Shown: positions 25,171-37,708 of the stretch, piece by piece
Layout: each line of letters begins with the position of its first letter
Numbering within the stretch: the first letter of the stretch is position 1
Origin: Ctenosaura bakeri
Lineage: Eukaryota > Chordata > Lepidosauria > Squamata > Iguanidae
DNA length: 64,000 bases
Reading direction: 5' to 3'
Assembly: GCA_948474755.1 (NCBI GenBank)
Contig: CAOLHI010000425.1
Coordinates: 372,001 to 436,000 of the forward strand
The notes under the pieces: model-generated
The model's input: the letters and a program-made list of their open reading frames with translations, nothing else
Told to the model about the DNA's origin: nothing
The model's database searches: none
Program-made: the position numbers and the translations under genes

Positions 25171-25284
25171 TAAAAACAAACACAGCCCCAGAAGCCTGTG
25201 AAAAATACCCAGTTAAGGATGTCTTCTCAGACACAACTCACCTTCCATTCCCTCCTCTGGAAATGAGCTTGAAGGCAGCTAGGA

Positions 25285-25395
25285 GCAAATATAAAGAGCT
25301 ACTAGCTCCTCCCCCTAGCTAGTCAGTAAGACCGTATGCTCAGGGAGAGCACACGGCCAGAGCAAGCAGACAAACAAACAAACAAACAAACAGAC
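25285..25395. repeat. CR1 5'-region module, distal copy
   Basis: It has the same AAATATAAAGAGCT, AGCTCCTCCCCCTAGCTAGT, GAGAGCACACGGCCAGAGCA and (ACAA)n order as 23068-23215, but lacks the internal duplication. It lies on the far side of the nested LINE. It may be the rest of one CR1 5' region split by the insertion or a second partial CR1. Confidence 0.65.
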
Positions 25396-25404
25396 TTCCC
25401 ACAT

Positions 25405-25545
25405 CCTGATGTGGGAAGAAGTTCTACTGAATTCAGTGGAGCTTACTTCTAAGTAAATATGCAAAGGATCAGGATTTGTGCCTGCTATCCTAAGCATACC
25501 TACTAAGAAGTAAGAGAGCGCTCTGAAATCAGCAGAACTTATTTC
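25405..25545. repeat. CAATCC-type interspersed repeat, copy 3
   Basis: TTCAGTGGAGCTTACTTCTA, GCATACCTACTAAGAAGTAA and AAATCAGCAGAACTTATTTC are its diagnostic blocks, found also at 11925, 18550 and 32500. A short palindrome (TTCCCACATCCTGATGTGGG) precedes it. Confidence 0.55.
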
Positions 25546-26344
25546 TGAAAAAGAGAGTGAGGAGGACAAGTTTTCAAGAAACTACAGTTAAATTTGTGAA
25601 AATATGTATATAAATGCTTGAGGGGAAGTAGTACAAGAGGACAAGTATTACCATCAGTTTCCTAGATAATTAACACACATTTCATTTAGTCTTCAGCACA
25701 ACAATATCCTTTGAACTCCAGCCTTCATTTAGATAAATGGTTTACAGTAATGCACATTTCGTGCATAATGCTAACATCAAGCCCAAATCCATCACTGAAA
25801 GCCTGAAAAAGAATCAATTTATAGGGCCTGTAAATTATGTACTGGTATCATTAAATCTCCTTTACTGATGGTAGTGCATTTGTAACCTTAGAAAATTAGG
25901 GTTCAAAAACTGAACTCTGTGCAATGCACCAAATCTGCTGTTTGTCAGACTTAACAAACACTTCATAAAAGATGTATAAAGCACATCTCAAATCAATATT
26001 ATTGTTTTTAAGAGCACTAGATACTACACAAATGTGCAATAAATAGACTGATATATTTTAAAAGATACACATATTCACCAAGTGGGCATTTTCACTGTAT
26101 GTATTTTTGTTATATGCTATTTACGTTGATTAAGGGAGAGTGGGCAATGCAGCCTGTAAAACACAGGAAACTTCTCAGGGCTGTTTTTGTGGCAACTGGG
26201 AGGCTCAGGGGCCAAAAAAATATTTTGCCTCCAAATGTCTCTACATATCCTTTAAGGGTCATTGATGCATTTTTGCTACATCTTTGAGTCTCTCTGCATA
26301 ATTTTAGGATCAGTGACTTCTCTATCACTTTCCTGTGTGAAATA

Positions 26345-26394
26345 TGTACATACACATACATGCATATATACATACATACATACATACATACATA
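26345..26394 (+). repeat. (ACAT)n microsatellite
   Basis: Tandem ACAT/CATA units with a few substitutions, perfect over the last six or so units. Confidence 0.95.
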
Positions 26395-29300
26395 AAGCAA
26401 GATTCTCCTGATCCTAAAATGGCCACCTGTAGGCCACCTGTACTGTCTTGGGTGTATTTGGACTTTTTTTTCAGGAGTGTAGCAGGGATACAGCCCTCAA
26501 GCTCTCCTGAGATCTATCGTGGCCTCTAGCCTCCAACTTTTGCCCACCCATAGACTTGTATTTTTTGTTTATTATTTTACTTGCATTTAGCTGTTCAAAT
26601 TTTCAAATGGTATTCATGCTGTTGTCCAAATTTTATTTTCGGAAATGTGTCTTAATCCTTGATTTTTTTAAAATGAGCTGATTACAGGGGCAGCTAAATA
26701 CTGAAAATGAGCAGATTGCAGTGTGTTTTGTCATGAAGATAGAAATATATACTTTCTTTGGATAGTTTTTTTGTTGAGAATTTCAAACCCAATTAAATTC
26801 TTTTCCATCCTTATTTCAAGCACATTTTTTTGAAGCACCCATTCCAACTACCTCTAAAACTAAAGCTCTTCACAAATAATAAAATTATATAGTTGAGCAT
26901 AGCCCCAAAGACCTAGTCTCACCTCTTGCCACACAGAAATCAATTACCGGTATGTTTAATTTCTTCTTGGGCACAGAAAAATTTTCCACCAGTTTCTCAT
27001 TCATTTTGAGAGATTCACCATTTGCAGTGATTATAGTACAACTGTTTCCCTCCCCTAATTTCGACTTCTCCCATCACTGCAAGTGACAGCAGCAGCAATA
27101 ATTCATTCATTCATTTCATAAAACGTATAAAGTGTCCATCAGCATAGGACATCAGAGCCTTGCACCCAGTGGCCTAGATCCTGTTCTCAGTCCTGTCTAG
27201 AATAGTTCCATGGAATCCATGGGATTTACCTATTTGTTGATACACCATTCAACAATTGATTGAATGGGTTTATGCTAGTTGGCACTAATCAACAGGAGAC
27301 AAGCCAGTATTTTGAAAGTACACTTATACCTCAGTTAACAAAACAGGTGTGTTCCTGGACATCTTTAACAGAAAATTTGGTACCAAAGGCAAAAATAACA
27401 TGGAAACAATAGGAATAGCTTCCTGCACTATGAAAAGTTTTGTTTCAGCAAACTTTTTATTCAAAACTAACAAAATGTCAAATGATATAACTGGTTGAGG
27501 AAAACCTTTCATAAGGAAACAAAAACATGTTGAACTTTCTAGACATTACTTGAAAACTTGTTCCAAAATATATCCAAAGATGATTTTTCCTTTCACCAGC
27601 CTACATTTTTCTCATGATTTCCATCTGGTGGCCAAACTTATGATCTATGCTTTTTTAACATGCTGATGAAACATGGTCTTCCCCTTTTTACCTCTTTCAT
27701 TTTGCATGAATACTCAACAAAGGATTCTGAGAGCAATTTCAGTGTACCTTGCCTGTTTTACAATGGGAATGGCTAGAGCAGAATTCCATTCTTTCACAGA
27801 TCAAGGTCTGTTACATTGCTAATTGCACATAAACTGTTACAGTCTAACACCAAAGGTCTGTACCTCTCAACCCTCCTTCACCATTCTTCCAGTGCTGCTA
27901 AACAAAAAGAAAAACAAAAGCAAAATCAGCCTCTCCCCACCAGCTAGATAGACAACAATGTAGAAACGGGGAGGGCTAGGCAGGTATAAAAAGACTTTGA
28001 AAAAAGGGAGCTTCACTGTCAAAGGCTTTGTTAACTGAGGTATGCCTGTGCAAATACAATATAAAATTACAAAGAATATATACAATTAAAAACAATAGGC
28101 ATAAAATGCTTCCAAAGAAAAACACAAAAATTAATAAAAGAAAAAAAGAAAATCACTAGATGGTGTGTGTGTGTGCCTCATGCCCACTGTATCTCTTTCA
28201 GGAAGGCATTGGGAACTTGGGGAACATCCGACACAGAGAAGGCTGTCTCCTTTGTGAATGCATAACAAATTCTTGTCATGAATGTTACTCAGAAAAGGAT
28301 CTCCTTTGAAGACCTTAATATGCACACAGGATAATACAGAAGGAGGTGCTTTTTCAGGTTTAAAGCTGATAACTGCAACAATACATTGTGTTTAGTAGTG
28401 AATGGAGAGATGCTGATATAATTTCTTAAAACTGATGTAATACGGCTGTCCTGAAATACATAAAATTTCTGCAGCAAGTTGAAGCTTCAGTATTATTTTC
28501 AAAGACAGTCTTGCATATAAAACATTAGAGCAGTAAAAGTTGGATGGTACAGAGCATGAATCATTATGGCATAGCTCTCCTTCTCCAGGAAAGGCTATGT
28601 CTGGTGAGGCAAAGCTGCTGCAAGCTACCAAGGCTACAGCATTCTAGTGACAATGATAGATGAAGCAGGACCTTCAAGCTGTACGCCTGCTCCTCCAGGA
28701 AGAATGTATCTCCATCCAGAACAGATTGGACTTCTGCTTCTCATATCCAGGAACCGCTAGTACACAATAACTGTATCTTGTTAGGGTGCAATTTCAATTT
28801 ATTGGCCCCGATTCATCTCATTATCCAAAGTCCAAACAATGTCTGGAAACTATTTTGGCAGTATGGACTTTGTGTTTTATCTTCCATGACAGCCCAGACT
28901 TGCTGTTTTTCTACAGGATTGAGAAGGAAAGCAGCAATTGCTATCATCACTACCAGCACTAACAACAACAACCAGGAGAGAATACTCAGATAAACCCTGA
29001 GAAGTAACTTAGTTTTTCTTAGTAGATGGAATGAAAAAAGAGTCAATTCTCAGCTCCTTTCATATTCATGCTAAGTAGACAGACTGACTCCATACATCCT
29101 TACAATGATACCAGTCCATGAGCCACCCCCTGCTATTCACTTCCCCCCCTTGGTAGGAAAGAACTTTGCACACTATTCTTGCATCAGTGTTTACTGCTGT
29201 CCTTGGTGAGCTAAGCAATAAGACCTTTTGATGCAAGAGAACAATGTCCAACTGTGCTGATGTGAGTTTCTGAAACCCTAACCCTATATTTTGTTGTTCA

Positions 29301-31261
29301 GAAACAGCAGTATATGGGATCAAGCCCTTAGGCTGAAATGCTAGGAATACTTCCTTGGACATAAGTTCAGCAGAAATAAGAGTAGTTCTATAGATTTTGC
29401 AGCATGAGATGGTAGGTAAATGGATCACAGACAGCGGATGTGTAGTATTCTAGACTGCACATGCATTCCTGAATATCCTTTCTCTCTGATAAGTTAACAG
29501 TCCTCATGCAGTAAGCTTTTTAAGTAAAAGAGCATTCAGATACAGTTCCCACTTGCAGTTTAAATGATACAATTTCAGATTCTTCAGCCTCCGTTTCTTT
29601 CTGCATAAGATACAGACCAGTGCCAAATGGGATTTTTTTCAGAATAAATGGGCTTAATCTGTAATCATGCAAACAATAAGGACCACTGAATATAGTGGGG
29701 TCTGAAAGAAAGGTGCATATACTGAACAGTTAAGGTGTGAACTAGCATCTCTAAGCCAGAATCCTCTTGCATACTACTCTTTTATCAGTAGTTACATATT
29801 TCCATTCTGGTTAAAGTGTGATAGGCAAAATACTTTTATGCAAATATGTCCACCACTTATGAAAGGATTTGCAAGCAGTTTTGCCTCCCATAAGTTACAT
29901 TAGTTTAGAGATCTGAACTATGGTTTGTCCCTAACTAGGCAGTTTTACAACTGGGCTCCCAGCTCAAGGTTCCTGTTGTTCAATTGCTTGTATAACTGTG
30001 TGACCTTATACTTCTGCTGTGCAAATGCTGAAGAGGTTTTTTTACCTTTCTTCTTTTTTCCCTAGCAACTCAATACTTCTTCTCAATAAGATTTATCAAC
30101 AACAATGAAAAAAACAATAGGCTGATTTATACAACTGTGTTTGCATCATTTTTCCCCCAAGGACTTTCAATACTTTGTATTCCTGTAAACAAAGGCTCAA
30201 GTGAAAATGCCTGGGTTAATAATATCTAAAATTATGTCATGCAGAGCCCATTCCACAATATAGTACTACCACTAAGAAAGTCCTGGCACAAGAATCACTG
30301 TTTTTAATTCTCTAGGGGGAAAAAGTATCCAGAGCATGATATCACATGGAAGGAATGCTCATATTGGAGAGGGGGAAATTGTTGTCCCAATGTTCAGTCA
30401 GTGACATATATAAAGCCTAAATTATTTCCAAAAGTACTTCGGCCCAGGCAGTGGTCTTCCATCTTAAACTTCGAGTTCACCTGATTCTTTCTTATCTCTA
30501 ATATTTTATATTTTCTCATTAAAATTGTACCACGTGAACAACTGCTGAACTTTCTAATTCACTTTTTTATGTACAGTCTTCTGAAATGTTTGCAGCTCTT
30601 CTCAATTTTGTGCCATTCATATTTTTATTTGAAAGGCAAAGAAAAATACAGCAAGGTTAGGTATTGCCATTCTAAGCCTGATGCAAACACTGAGTGCAAT
30701 TTCATGGTCTGTATCATACTTGTCTAGTGTCCCTCATTGTGAGTGACAACCTGCATTTGGCACAGTCCTAGCAGCTCTCCAAGCGTTTGAACAGCAGCAC
30801 ACTGCAAAACTAATCTATACATCTCATGGTTCTAAATCTTATGCATCAGCACTTGACAGCCACATAAACCTTTATTGAGCAAGTTGGTTAAAACTTTTGT
30901 TCGAAGTCAAGAAACCTGACTTGATTTCCACTGGCACCCGATACGTGTGGAATGTTCTATTCTGAATCAGCCAGGAGTGCTTTGATTCAATATAACTTGC
31001 TACTTAATTAGCTATCTTGATTTATAATATTTTAAACTATTAGATAGAGAACCTTCATTACATTGGTGCATTTTATGAAATACAAAAATGTGCGATGCCA
31101 AAATAAAATTCCCAACCATAATGAGACACTTTTGAATAATGTCTGCAGTCTTGCAAGGCATATAAGGGTGACAATTTGCTCAGCAGACAGGAAGCATTTT
31201 GAAAAATCTGTGGAAAATGTTGCTGTCAAGTTGGCTTCACATTTCCTAGTAAAGTTTTATT

Positions 31262-31298
<37 letters not shown>
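31262..31298 (+). repeat. (AT)n/(GT)n microsatellite
   Basis: A short AT run followed by about 14 GT units. Confidence 0.95.
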
Positions 31299-31301
<3 letters not shown>

Positions 31302-31397
31302 CAAGAAATCCATGGCCATTTTGCATATGAAACACTTGCAGCATAACCTAACTTGTGTTATTGTTTAGCATTTATGTGATGCATTTTAGTGTTCAAA

Positions 31398-32370
31398 GTG
31401 CAAATAGAGTTGGAATGGACTGCAAGGGCCATCTAGTCCAAACCCATGTCAGGCAATACTGACACATGGCCATCTAACTTCTGTTTAAAAACCTCCAAAG
31501 AAGCTGAGTCCACTAACCTCTGAGGCAGCTTGATCCGCTGCTGAACAGCTCTTTACAGAGTTTTTCCATGTGATTATTCTGGCTAACCAAAGCTGAAAAG
31601 AGTGGTTTTCTTACTTTCCTTGATCTTGGTACTATACTCCTGTAGATGCAGCCTACAATTACATTGTCTGTTTTGGCCACTACATTACATTCTTGATTCA
31701 TGTTAAGCTTGTGATTAACTAGATCTTTTTCACATGGACTAATTTCAAATCAGGTGCCACCCATCCTTTATTTGTGCATTTCATTTTTCCTGTCTAGATG
31801 TGGTACTTTACATTTATCCCTGTTAAAATTCATTTTGTTAGATAAGACTCAGCTTTCAAACCTGTTATGGTGATTTTACAGTCTGTTCCTGTACTTTCTG
31901 TAGCTACACCTCCTATTTTGGTGTCATCTGAAAAATTGATAAGCATGCCTTCTATTCTCCCATCAAAGTCATCTATAAAGATGACCCAGGACAGAACTCT
32001 TTGGCATCCCATGTGTCACTTCTCTCCGGGATGAAGAGGATTCATTGGTGATCACTTTATAGATTTAGTTGGTTGTTGTGTGCCTTCAAGTAATTTTCAA
32101 CTTATAGAGACAGTAAGGTGAACCTGTCACAGGATTTTCTGTGGCTGCATGTGTGTGACATGCTCAAGGTCACCCAGTAGGTTTCCATGGGTGAGCAGGC
32201 TGGTGGTTGGTTGGTTAATCAGTTACAAATCCATCTAACAGTGTCTAGCCCAAATGTTACCACCTTGCTTGCACGAAAACCATGGGGGACCTTGTTGAAA
32301 GCTTTAATGAAATCAAGCTATATTTTAATGAAACCAGCATTCTCCTGATTTATCAAACTTTTAACTTTAT
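31398..32370 (-). mobile_element. CR1 LINE 3' fragment, antisense, with nested SINE
   Basis: The lower end starts with the CR1 3' tail (AGAGTTGGAATGGACTGCAA, GGGCCATCTAGTCCAAACCC). RT remnants follow on the minus strand, with INFSDDTKIGGV where FADDTKLGG is typical (31830-32012). After a SINE at 32071-32205 the CR1 resumes with CAGTTACAAATCCATCTAAC and TTGAAAGCTTTAATGAAATC, collinear with 19810-19915 of the full copy. Confidence 0.82.
32071..32205 (-). mobile_element. Squamate SINE fragment nested in CR1
   Basis: GTTGTGTGCCTTCAAGTAAT is the BovB-like tail in antisense, followed by AAGGTCACCCAGTAGGTTTC and CATGGGTGAGCAGG from the SINE body. The tRNA head is missing. GTTGGTT words on both sides may be a remnant target duplication. 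Confidence 0.7.
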
Positions 32371-32373
32371 CAA

Positions 32374-32402
32374 AATATGTGTGTGTGTGCATGTGTGTGT
32401 GT
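32374..32402 (+). repeat. (GT)n microsatellite
   Basis: GT run with one CAT interruption. Confidence 0.9.
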
Positions 32403-32499
32403 ATAAACAAAGGTTAAGTCAGTAACTCTTCTATGGCAGGTGGAGTATGGGATAGTGTAGATGATCTAACATGAAAGAGTTGAGTTGTGTCACTAGTTA

Positions 32500-32575
32500 G
32501 AAATAAGTCTTGCTGAAATCAATAGAGTTTACTTCCTCCTGGGTAAGTGTGTATATGATTTCAATCTTGACTATC
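32500..32575. repeat. CAATCC-type interspersed repeat, copy 4
   Basis: AATAAGTCTTGCTGAAATCA, AGTTTACTTC and CTGGGTAAGTGTGTATATGA match the family blocks listed at 11925. Confidence 0.5.
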
Positions 32576-32604
32576 AACAAGGGCACACAGAATTTGCATT
32601 GTTA

Positions 32605-33530
32605 CTCCTAACTGTCGCCACTTGACTTGTGGTGACCCTGTGAATGAAAGACTTCCAAGGTCCCCAACATCAGCTGCCCTGCTCAGATCTTTCATACTCA
32701 GGGTTGTATCTTCCTTTATTGAGTTTATTCACCTGTAATGTGATTTTCCTTTTTTCCTACTGCCTTTTACTTTGCCAGGCATTATTGTCTTTTCTCAGTC
32801 ATGTCTTGTTACGATACATCCAAAGTACAACAGTCTCAGCTTAATCATCTTAGCTTCTAGAGAGAGTTCAGGCTTAATTTGCTCTTGGACCCATTTATTC
32901 ATCTTTTTGGAAGTCCATGATCTCTATATAACTCTCTTCTAGTGCAACATTTCAAAAGAGTTGATGCTCTTCCTATCAGTTATATAAAGCATTTGTGGTG
33001 ATTTTTAAGGTTTTCTTCACGTTCAATCATAATACTGCCCTGGACTTCATCTGTGAATTTTATCAATGATTGTTCCAAGTCTGCTATTTTCTGCCAGTAG
33101 TATGATGTTATCTGCATAACTTAAATGTTATGCTCAAATTGTTCCTTCCTCTAGTTTTCATAGTTCCTTCCTCTAATCCACCTTTAAGTATGGTACATTC
33201 AGTGTGCAAATCAAAATGCAGACTTGCCTGACTCTCTTACCAGTTGGAAATCATTCTGTTTCTCCATATTCTGTTCTGACAGTGACCTCTTGTTCTGAGT
33301 ACTGCTTATACATTAGAACATTGTGGCAAATCCATTTTTAAAAGAGTTTTTTATGACCCATAGTTTTTCATGATTGACACAATCAATGTCTTTGCTATAG
33401 TCTATAAAGCACAGGCTGAATTTATTCTGAAATTCTTCGGTGTGTTTCATTATCCAACATATGTTTGCAATATGATCCCTAGTGCCTCTTCCTTTAGCCT
33501 GCAACACTTCATAGATGAAAGTAGGGATAC
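32605..33530 (-). mobile_element. BovB LINE 3' half, antisense
   Basis: The lower end has the BovB/SINE-tail block (CTGTCGCCACTTGACTTGTG, GGTGACCCTG). Minus-strand translation gives YADNIILLAEN near 33100 (YADD is usual) and, in the frame 33648-33313, AKGRGTRDHIANI, FSLCFIDYSKD and CVNHEKLW, which are BovB RT signatures. Together with 1085-3700 it covers most of the element, although the two are separate insertions. Confidence 0.82.
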
Positions 33531-33534
33531 TATG

Positions 33535-36235
33535 GCCAAGCAACACTGGAGTGTGATCAAGATGGCAAAAGTTATTAATCTGCAATAATGGGCAAGCTAA
33601 GAGGGGCTGCAGCAGTTTGCTTTTGCTTGAAGCTACTGGGAGGATCAAGACTATGTCTCCTTCTCTCTTCTCCCCCCTGCTGAATTAACTGCATGCAAAC
33701 TATTTTTGCACATTGGACTCAGTTTGCAGAAACTGAAATAATCTGGGAATTAAGTATAAGGAAGCAAGAGAAGCTGGGATGTTTTAAAAGCAACTGAAGA
33801 ACTGGAACATCAGAGGATTAATTGGACTGCCAAATCAGGACAGCTGGAGCAGATGAGTTTGCACCAATGCAGCTGAGTCTAAGTCATGCTGGTTAGACAT
33901 ATGACATTTTGGTGATAACACATGAACTGATTTTTGGAAAGGTTACTCTGTTTCAACGTGGAGAGGATTCTTCCTTCATCTACTGAGTGAACAACAGTTC
34001 ACAGTAAAACTGGGTCGAAAGTGTGTAGCCTTTGAAGTGAAATCTGCTTGCTTCCCATCTTGAGGAAAAATAGTCCCATGCAAGACTGAAACATATTTTG
34101 TGGGGAGGGGTCCAAAAATGACTGAAAATATAGTAAAATGGCCAATAAGCTGCCTGGATGATTGGGTGCTATTGGCCATTTTTGACCAGACAAAACTGGA
34201 CCCAATTTTTTTGAGGTGGTGCAGGGTTGAAAATAGAGGGGTTCAACTTCCAAGGCATCATAAGAAACAAGAGGTAAGGCCATTCCTGCATTAAATGCAG
34301 AAAGTCAATGGATTTTTCTAAAAATAAACAGAATTACTTTTGCTTCCACCCACAGTTCAGAAGGTTACTGTGTGTCTCAAGGACAGATGTCAAGTATGCT
34401 TTTTAATGCATGCACTTAGGATGGATATTTTTATTCTGAATGAAAAGTAGCTGCAGGATGCTTACGCAGATCATGCTCTGGATCAGCACCGAGATTCTTA
34501 TTGTAATTCCTCCCTTTGTTGTGAAGGTGCACTTTGGGGAGCAGGGCAGGGTCTTTTGCTCTGTGGTTTCCTTTTAAAATAAAATCATCCATTTTAGGAA
34601 TGATTTTTTTAAAATAAAAACTGTACTTTGGTCCTCAAATTTGAAAGGAAAAGAATGCTAGCTGGACTTTTTGCAGATACATCTACCATAGTGGTACTCT
34701 GTACTACTTCCAAAGAAGTGGGTCAACATCCACAAAAGCTTTTGCAAAAATAAAAGCCAATTAGTCTTAAAGGTGCTCCTACATTTCTTTTTCCCCTTTC
34801 CCCTTCCTTTCTCCTTTTTATAGCTACCATATTTTCCTTATCAACATATCTTCTTCTTCAAAAAAAAAAGAAAAGAAAAAAGAAAAAAGAAGCTAAAGTC
34901 CATAAATAGCCACATGAGGCCAAACCACGGCTAAACATTAAAGGATGAATTGCAGCCCTCAGGCCCCTGCATTGCTGCTTTCATGGCATGTGAATGAAGT
35001 CAGGAGCTCCCTCTTCCATTTTAGATTAACCACAGTTCTCCTTCACACTCCTTCTCTGCACACATAGTTGTTCATCAACATGTTTTAATTTACAAAGTGT
35101 AATGAAGCATAATATCTAAAACCAAGTAACAAAAGACTGCCAGATTGAATTGCTTTTGTTATCCTCTTGTATTCTAATTACTCACACCTTTGTAAACAGA
35201 ACGTTACTGAGGCATATGCAAATTGGTGAGAAATCATACTAATCTAATGTGTAAGCAAGCATGCTTGGACTGTTGCCCCTTTAGCTCTCTGCAAGACTTT
35301 AAACAGTGAAATGGATATTATACCAAAGAATTTTATACATGCATGAAAAGTTATTCCGTATGTACACAGAAGACCATATCACTTCCTAGCCTGTCAGAGG
35401 AATGGCTGCTATATGTAACACCGTTCTCTTAAAGTGGAAGATGAAAAAAAGCATTTGGTCCGTCTTGTGGATCCCCTTCTGAACTTTCACCCTCCTCACT
35501 ATAATCTTTCCTTCCTAATCTCAGGTAGTATTTTCCCCCATCAGCTCCCTAGTTCTTAACTGAACTGGACCTAATATATAGGTCATTCATAAATAGCATC
35601 AATTTCCTGTTGGGGTTTCTGTGATTCATAAATTAAACTAGAGTCTGATGATTTGGATGTGGGCCCAGTCTGGTCTAAATCAGTCCAGATCCAAACCAAT
35701 CAAACCTAAGCTTCCATGGCAATGGCATGGGGAATTCACCCTTTATTACAGTTTAATCTTTAAAGGATCTACCCAAGGTCTTGACTCATTTTGGAGGAAA
35801 GCTTTAGCACTTTAGAAAGCTTCTTTGACGTCCATACCAAAATCTGGAGTGGATTCACTGCTCCACTGTTGCAGCAATCCAGCAGGGACTAAGCAAGAAG
35901 AAATCTTTTATGTCACATCTCTGCTGGGTGGCTCTACTCCTATGGAGTTGAGAAGACTGTACTCTTACTGGATTGGGGACTGGATTGGCTACTGCAGGAA
36001 CACTGGTTAACTGCTGATCAGAATCAGCTGCCTTTTGGACCCCACGCTCTCGATGGATGGTGAGGGAAATAAAGCAGAGCCATTAACAGGTGGTGGGTCA
36101 CCAACAACAGGTCATCTCCTATGGGGTTGACCCTGATGGGGTGAAACCAAAGTGAGTGACCACTTTGGTGACACACAAATGCAGTGGCTCTAGCCTTGCT
36201 TTGATTGGTATACAATTGGTTGGAAAATGGACACA
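33535..36235. other. Mostly unrecognised intronic sequence
   Basis: Contains an ancient retroposon-like tail at about 34680-34800 and an A/G-rich run at 34860-34892. Otherwise nothing was recognised. Open frames at 33976-34294 and 35825-36215 lack motifs. Confidence 0.4.
34680..34800 (+). repeat. Ancient amniote retroposon 3' tail (L2/MIR-like), tentative
   Basis: AAAGAAGTGGGTCAACATCC, ACAAAAGCTTTTGCAAAAAT and TTAGTCTTAAAGGTGCTCCT follow a consensus widespread in amniotes (AAGAAGTGGGT...AAAGCTTATGC...TTAGTCTTTAAGGTGC). The class is remembered, not tested. Confidence 0.45.
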
Positions 36236-36239
36236 GAAC

Positions 36240-37240
36240 TGGTTAAGGGACAAGCCCTTGTGCAGCAGTGACACTTACAGGGGTTTAACAAAGGTCAAAA
36301 ACCTGCAGTTAAATCCTGATAAGTTGGAGAATCTGAGAGATGGTTTCTGGGTCCAAGAATTGGGAAAGCAACTGTCCTGGATGGGGTTGCACCCCACTTA
36401 AGAGTAGAAATGCAGTTTGAGAGTACTCTTAGGCTCTTTTCGCATGAAGTGTCACGCGATTGCAAGGAGCGTTTCAGACAACGTCCTCACAATTGTGCAA
36501 TGCTGCTGGGGCTGGTGTGTAATTGTGCATCGCTCCAGGGCCCCACGCACACTTACCTTGCATGTGGAGCTCTGGAGCAGTGGCCCTTGTGCTTCCTCCC
36601 CCAGTGCAGCCTGGGAAAATACTCGACTGCGCTGTGGAAGGAAGAGGTAGAGTTGTTGTGCTGCTGGCCAGCAGACAGCTTCTGCAGAGCTGGAGCAGCG
36701 GGGATGCGAGAGAGGCTGCTCACGTGGTCCTCACACCCCGGCGCCAGACAAAGGTAAGGTATAGAAAGGGCCTAAGATTCATCTCTGTCACTGGAGCAAG
36801 TAGAAAAAAGAATCAGGTATACTGTTGTCTGAAAATGTCACATACAGACCATGTAAGATGGGTGCCAATAGCTTTTCAGTCTGAATTCAAAGTGCTGGTG
36901 AGGACATTCTCAAAGCCATAAATCATTTGGGACCTTGAGATCTGATGGAAAACTCTCCTTACATAGACCTACCTAAGAAATGAGGTCTGGTGGTGTTGTC
37001 CTCCTGTGTCTCACCAGTGGAGGGCAATGCAAAGTGGGAGAATGTGAATGAGGGCATTCTTTGTTGTGGTTGTGGAATGCTCTCCTCCTAAGTATCAACA
37101 CTGGTGCAATTCTGGCACCAAGTCAAAACCTGGATTTTTATTAAAGGCTTCAGTGTCTGATTTTATCTAAATTTTCACGAGTTAATGTTTTTAAACTATT
37201 TTACTGTGTTTCAATTTATTTTGTCTTGTTACAATTCACC
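36240..37240 (+). mobile_element. L2-like LINE fragment split by a DNA transposon
   Basis: The plus-strand translation near 36300 gives LQLNPDKLE, matching the KLNPDKTE block after the L2 RT catalytic site. The downstream text GCAGTTTGAGAGTACTCTTA joins GATTCATCTCTGTCACTGGA across the nested element at 36432-36772, restoring a typical L2 segment. Further on, TTCAAAGTGCTGGTGAGGAC and the AT-rich TTTAAACTATTTTACTG 3' end follow L2. It is highly decayed. Confidence 0.65.
36432..36772. mobile_element. GC-rich TIR DNA transposon, copy c (nested in L2)
   Basis: The ends GGCTCTTTTCGCATG and AAAGGGCC pair imperfectly, and the flanks are TTA (left) and TAA (right). Removing the element and one 3-bp flank rejoins the L2 sequence, so the 3-bp duplication is well supported. 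The interior shares CTTACCTTGCATG- and CCCCCAGTGCAGCCT-like blocks with copies b and d. Confidence 0.78.
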
Positions 37241-37705
37241 AAAACTGTTATTTATTTTTCTATTGTTATATCTGAAGAGGAGGGTTAGCTGGGTCACTCT
37301 GCAGAGTGTTTCCCATACAGGATGGGTGCTTTATCTATGTCTGTTTCTTGCAGGATTCATAACATCAGAGATTAGGGGGTAGAAAAAATATTTCAAAGAT
37401 TTAAAAAGGGTTGGAAAATAGATTTATCATGTGTCAGGAAACTCTGCTGGGAGAATCATAGAGAAATGAGAATCTTTACAGTTCAGAATTTATTCTGTGT
37501 GGAAAATGTACCTTTTTTTGCACAGAAAATGTTGCTTTTTTTGAAGGAAATTGGTTTTCTACATGAAAATGCCGTGTGTGTGTACGTTTGTGTGCGTGTG
37601 TATATATTTATGTATATGGCACAGAATAGTTCCCAAATGGCCAATTGTCTTTGAAAACTGCACAGCTTTCTATGAATTTGTTGCAGGGAGGAGAGAAATG
37701 TAAAC
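37241..37705. other. Unrecognised sequence with a GT-rich microsatellite
   Basis: Only the GT-rich simple repeat at about 37577-37612 is recognisable. Confidence 0.4.
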
Positions 37706-37708
37706 TTA

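Larger units (their letters stand above)
25550..31395. other. Long unrecognised intronic stretch
   Basis: This is the largest stretch without recognised repeats. It holds microsatellites at 26345-26394 and 31262-31298 and a short GT run at 28159-28174. The open frames on both strands are all under 125 codons and have no motifs or splice context. Being the least repeat-laden block, it is where conserved non-coding elements would be most visible in an alignment. Confidence 0.4.

Noticed and set aside
29270..29290. AACCCTAACCCTA resembling a telomere repeat
   Set aside because: Only two units, so chance; no interstitial telomere array.
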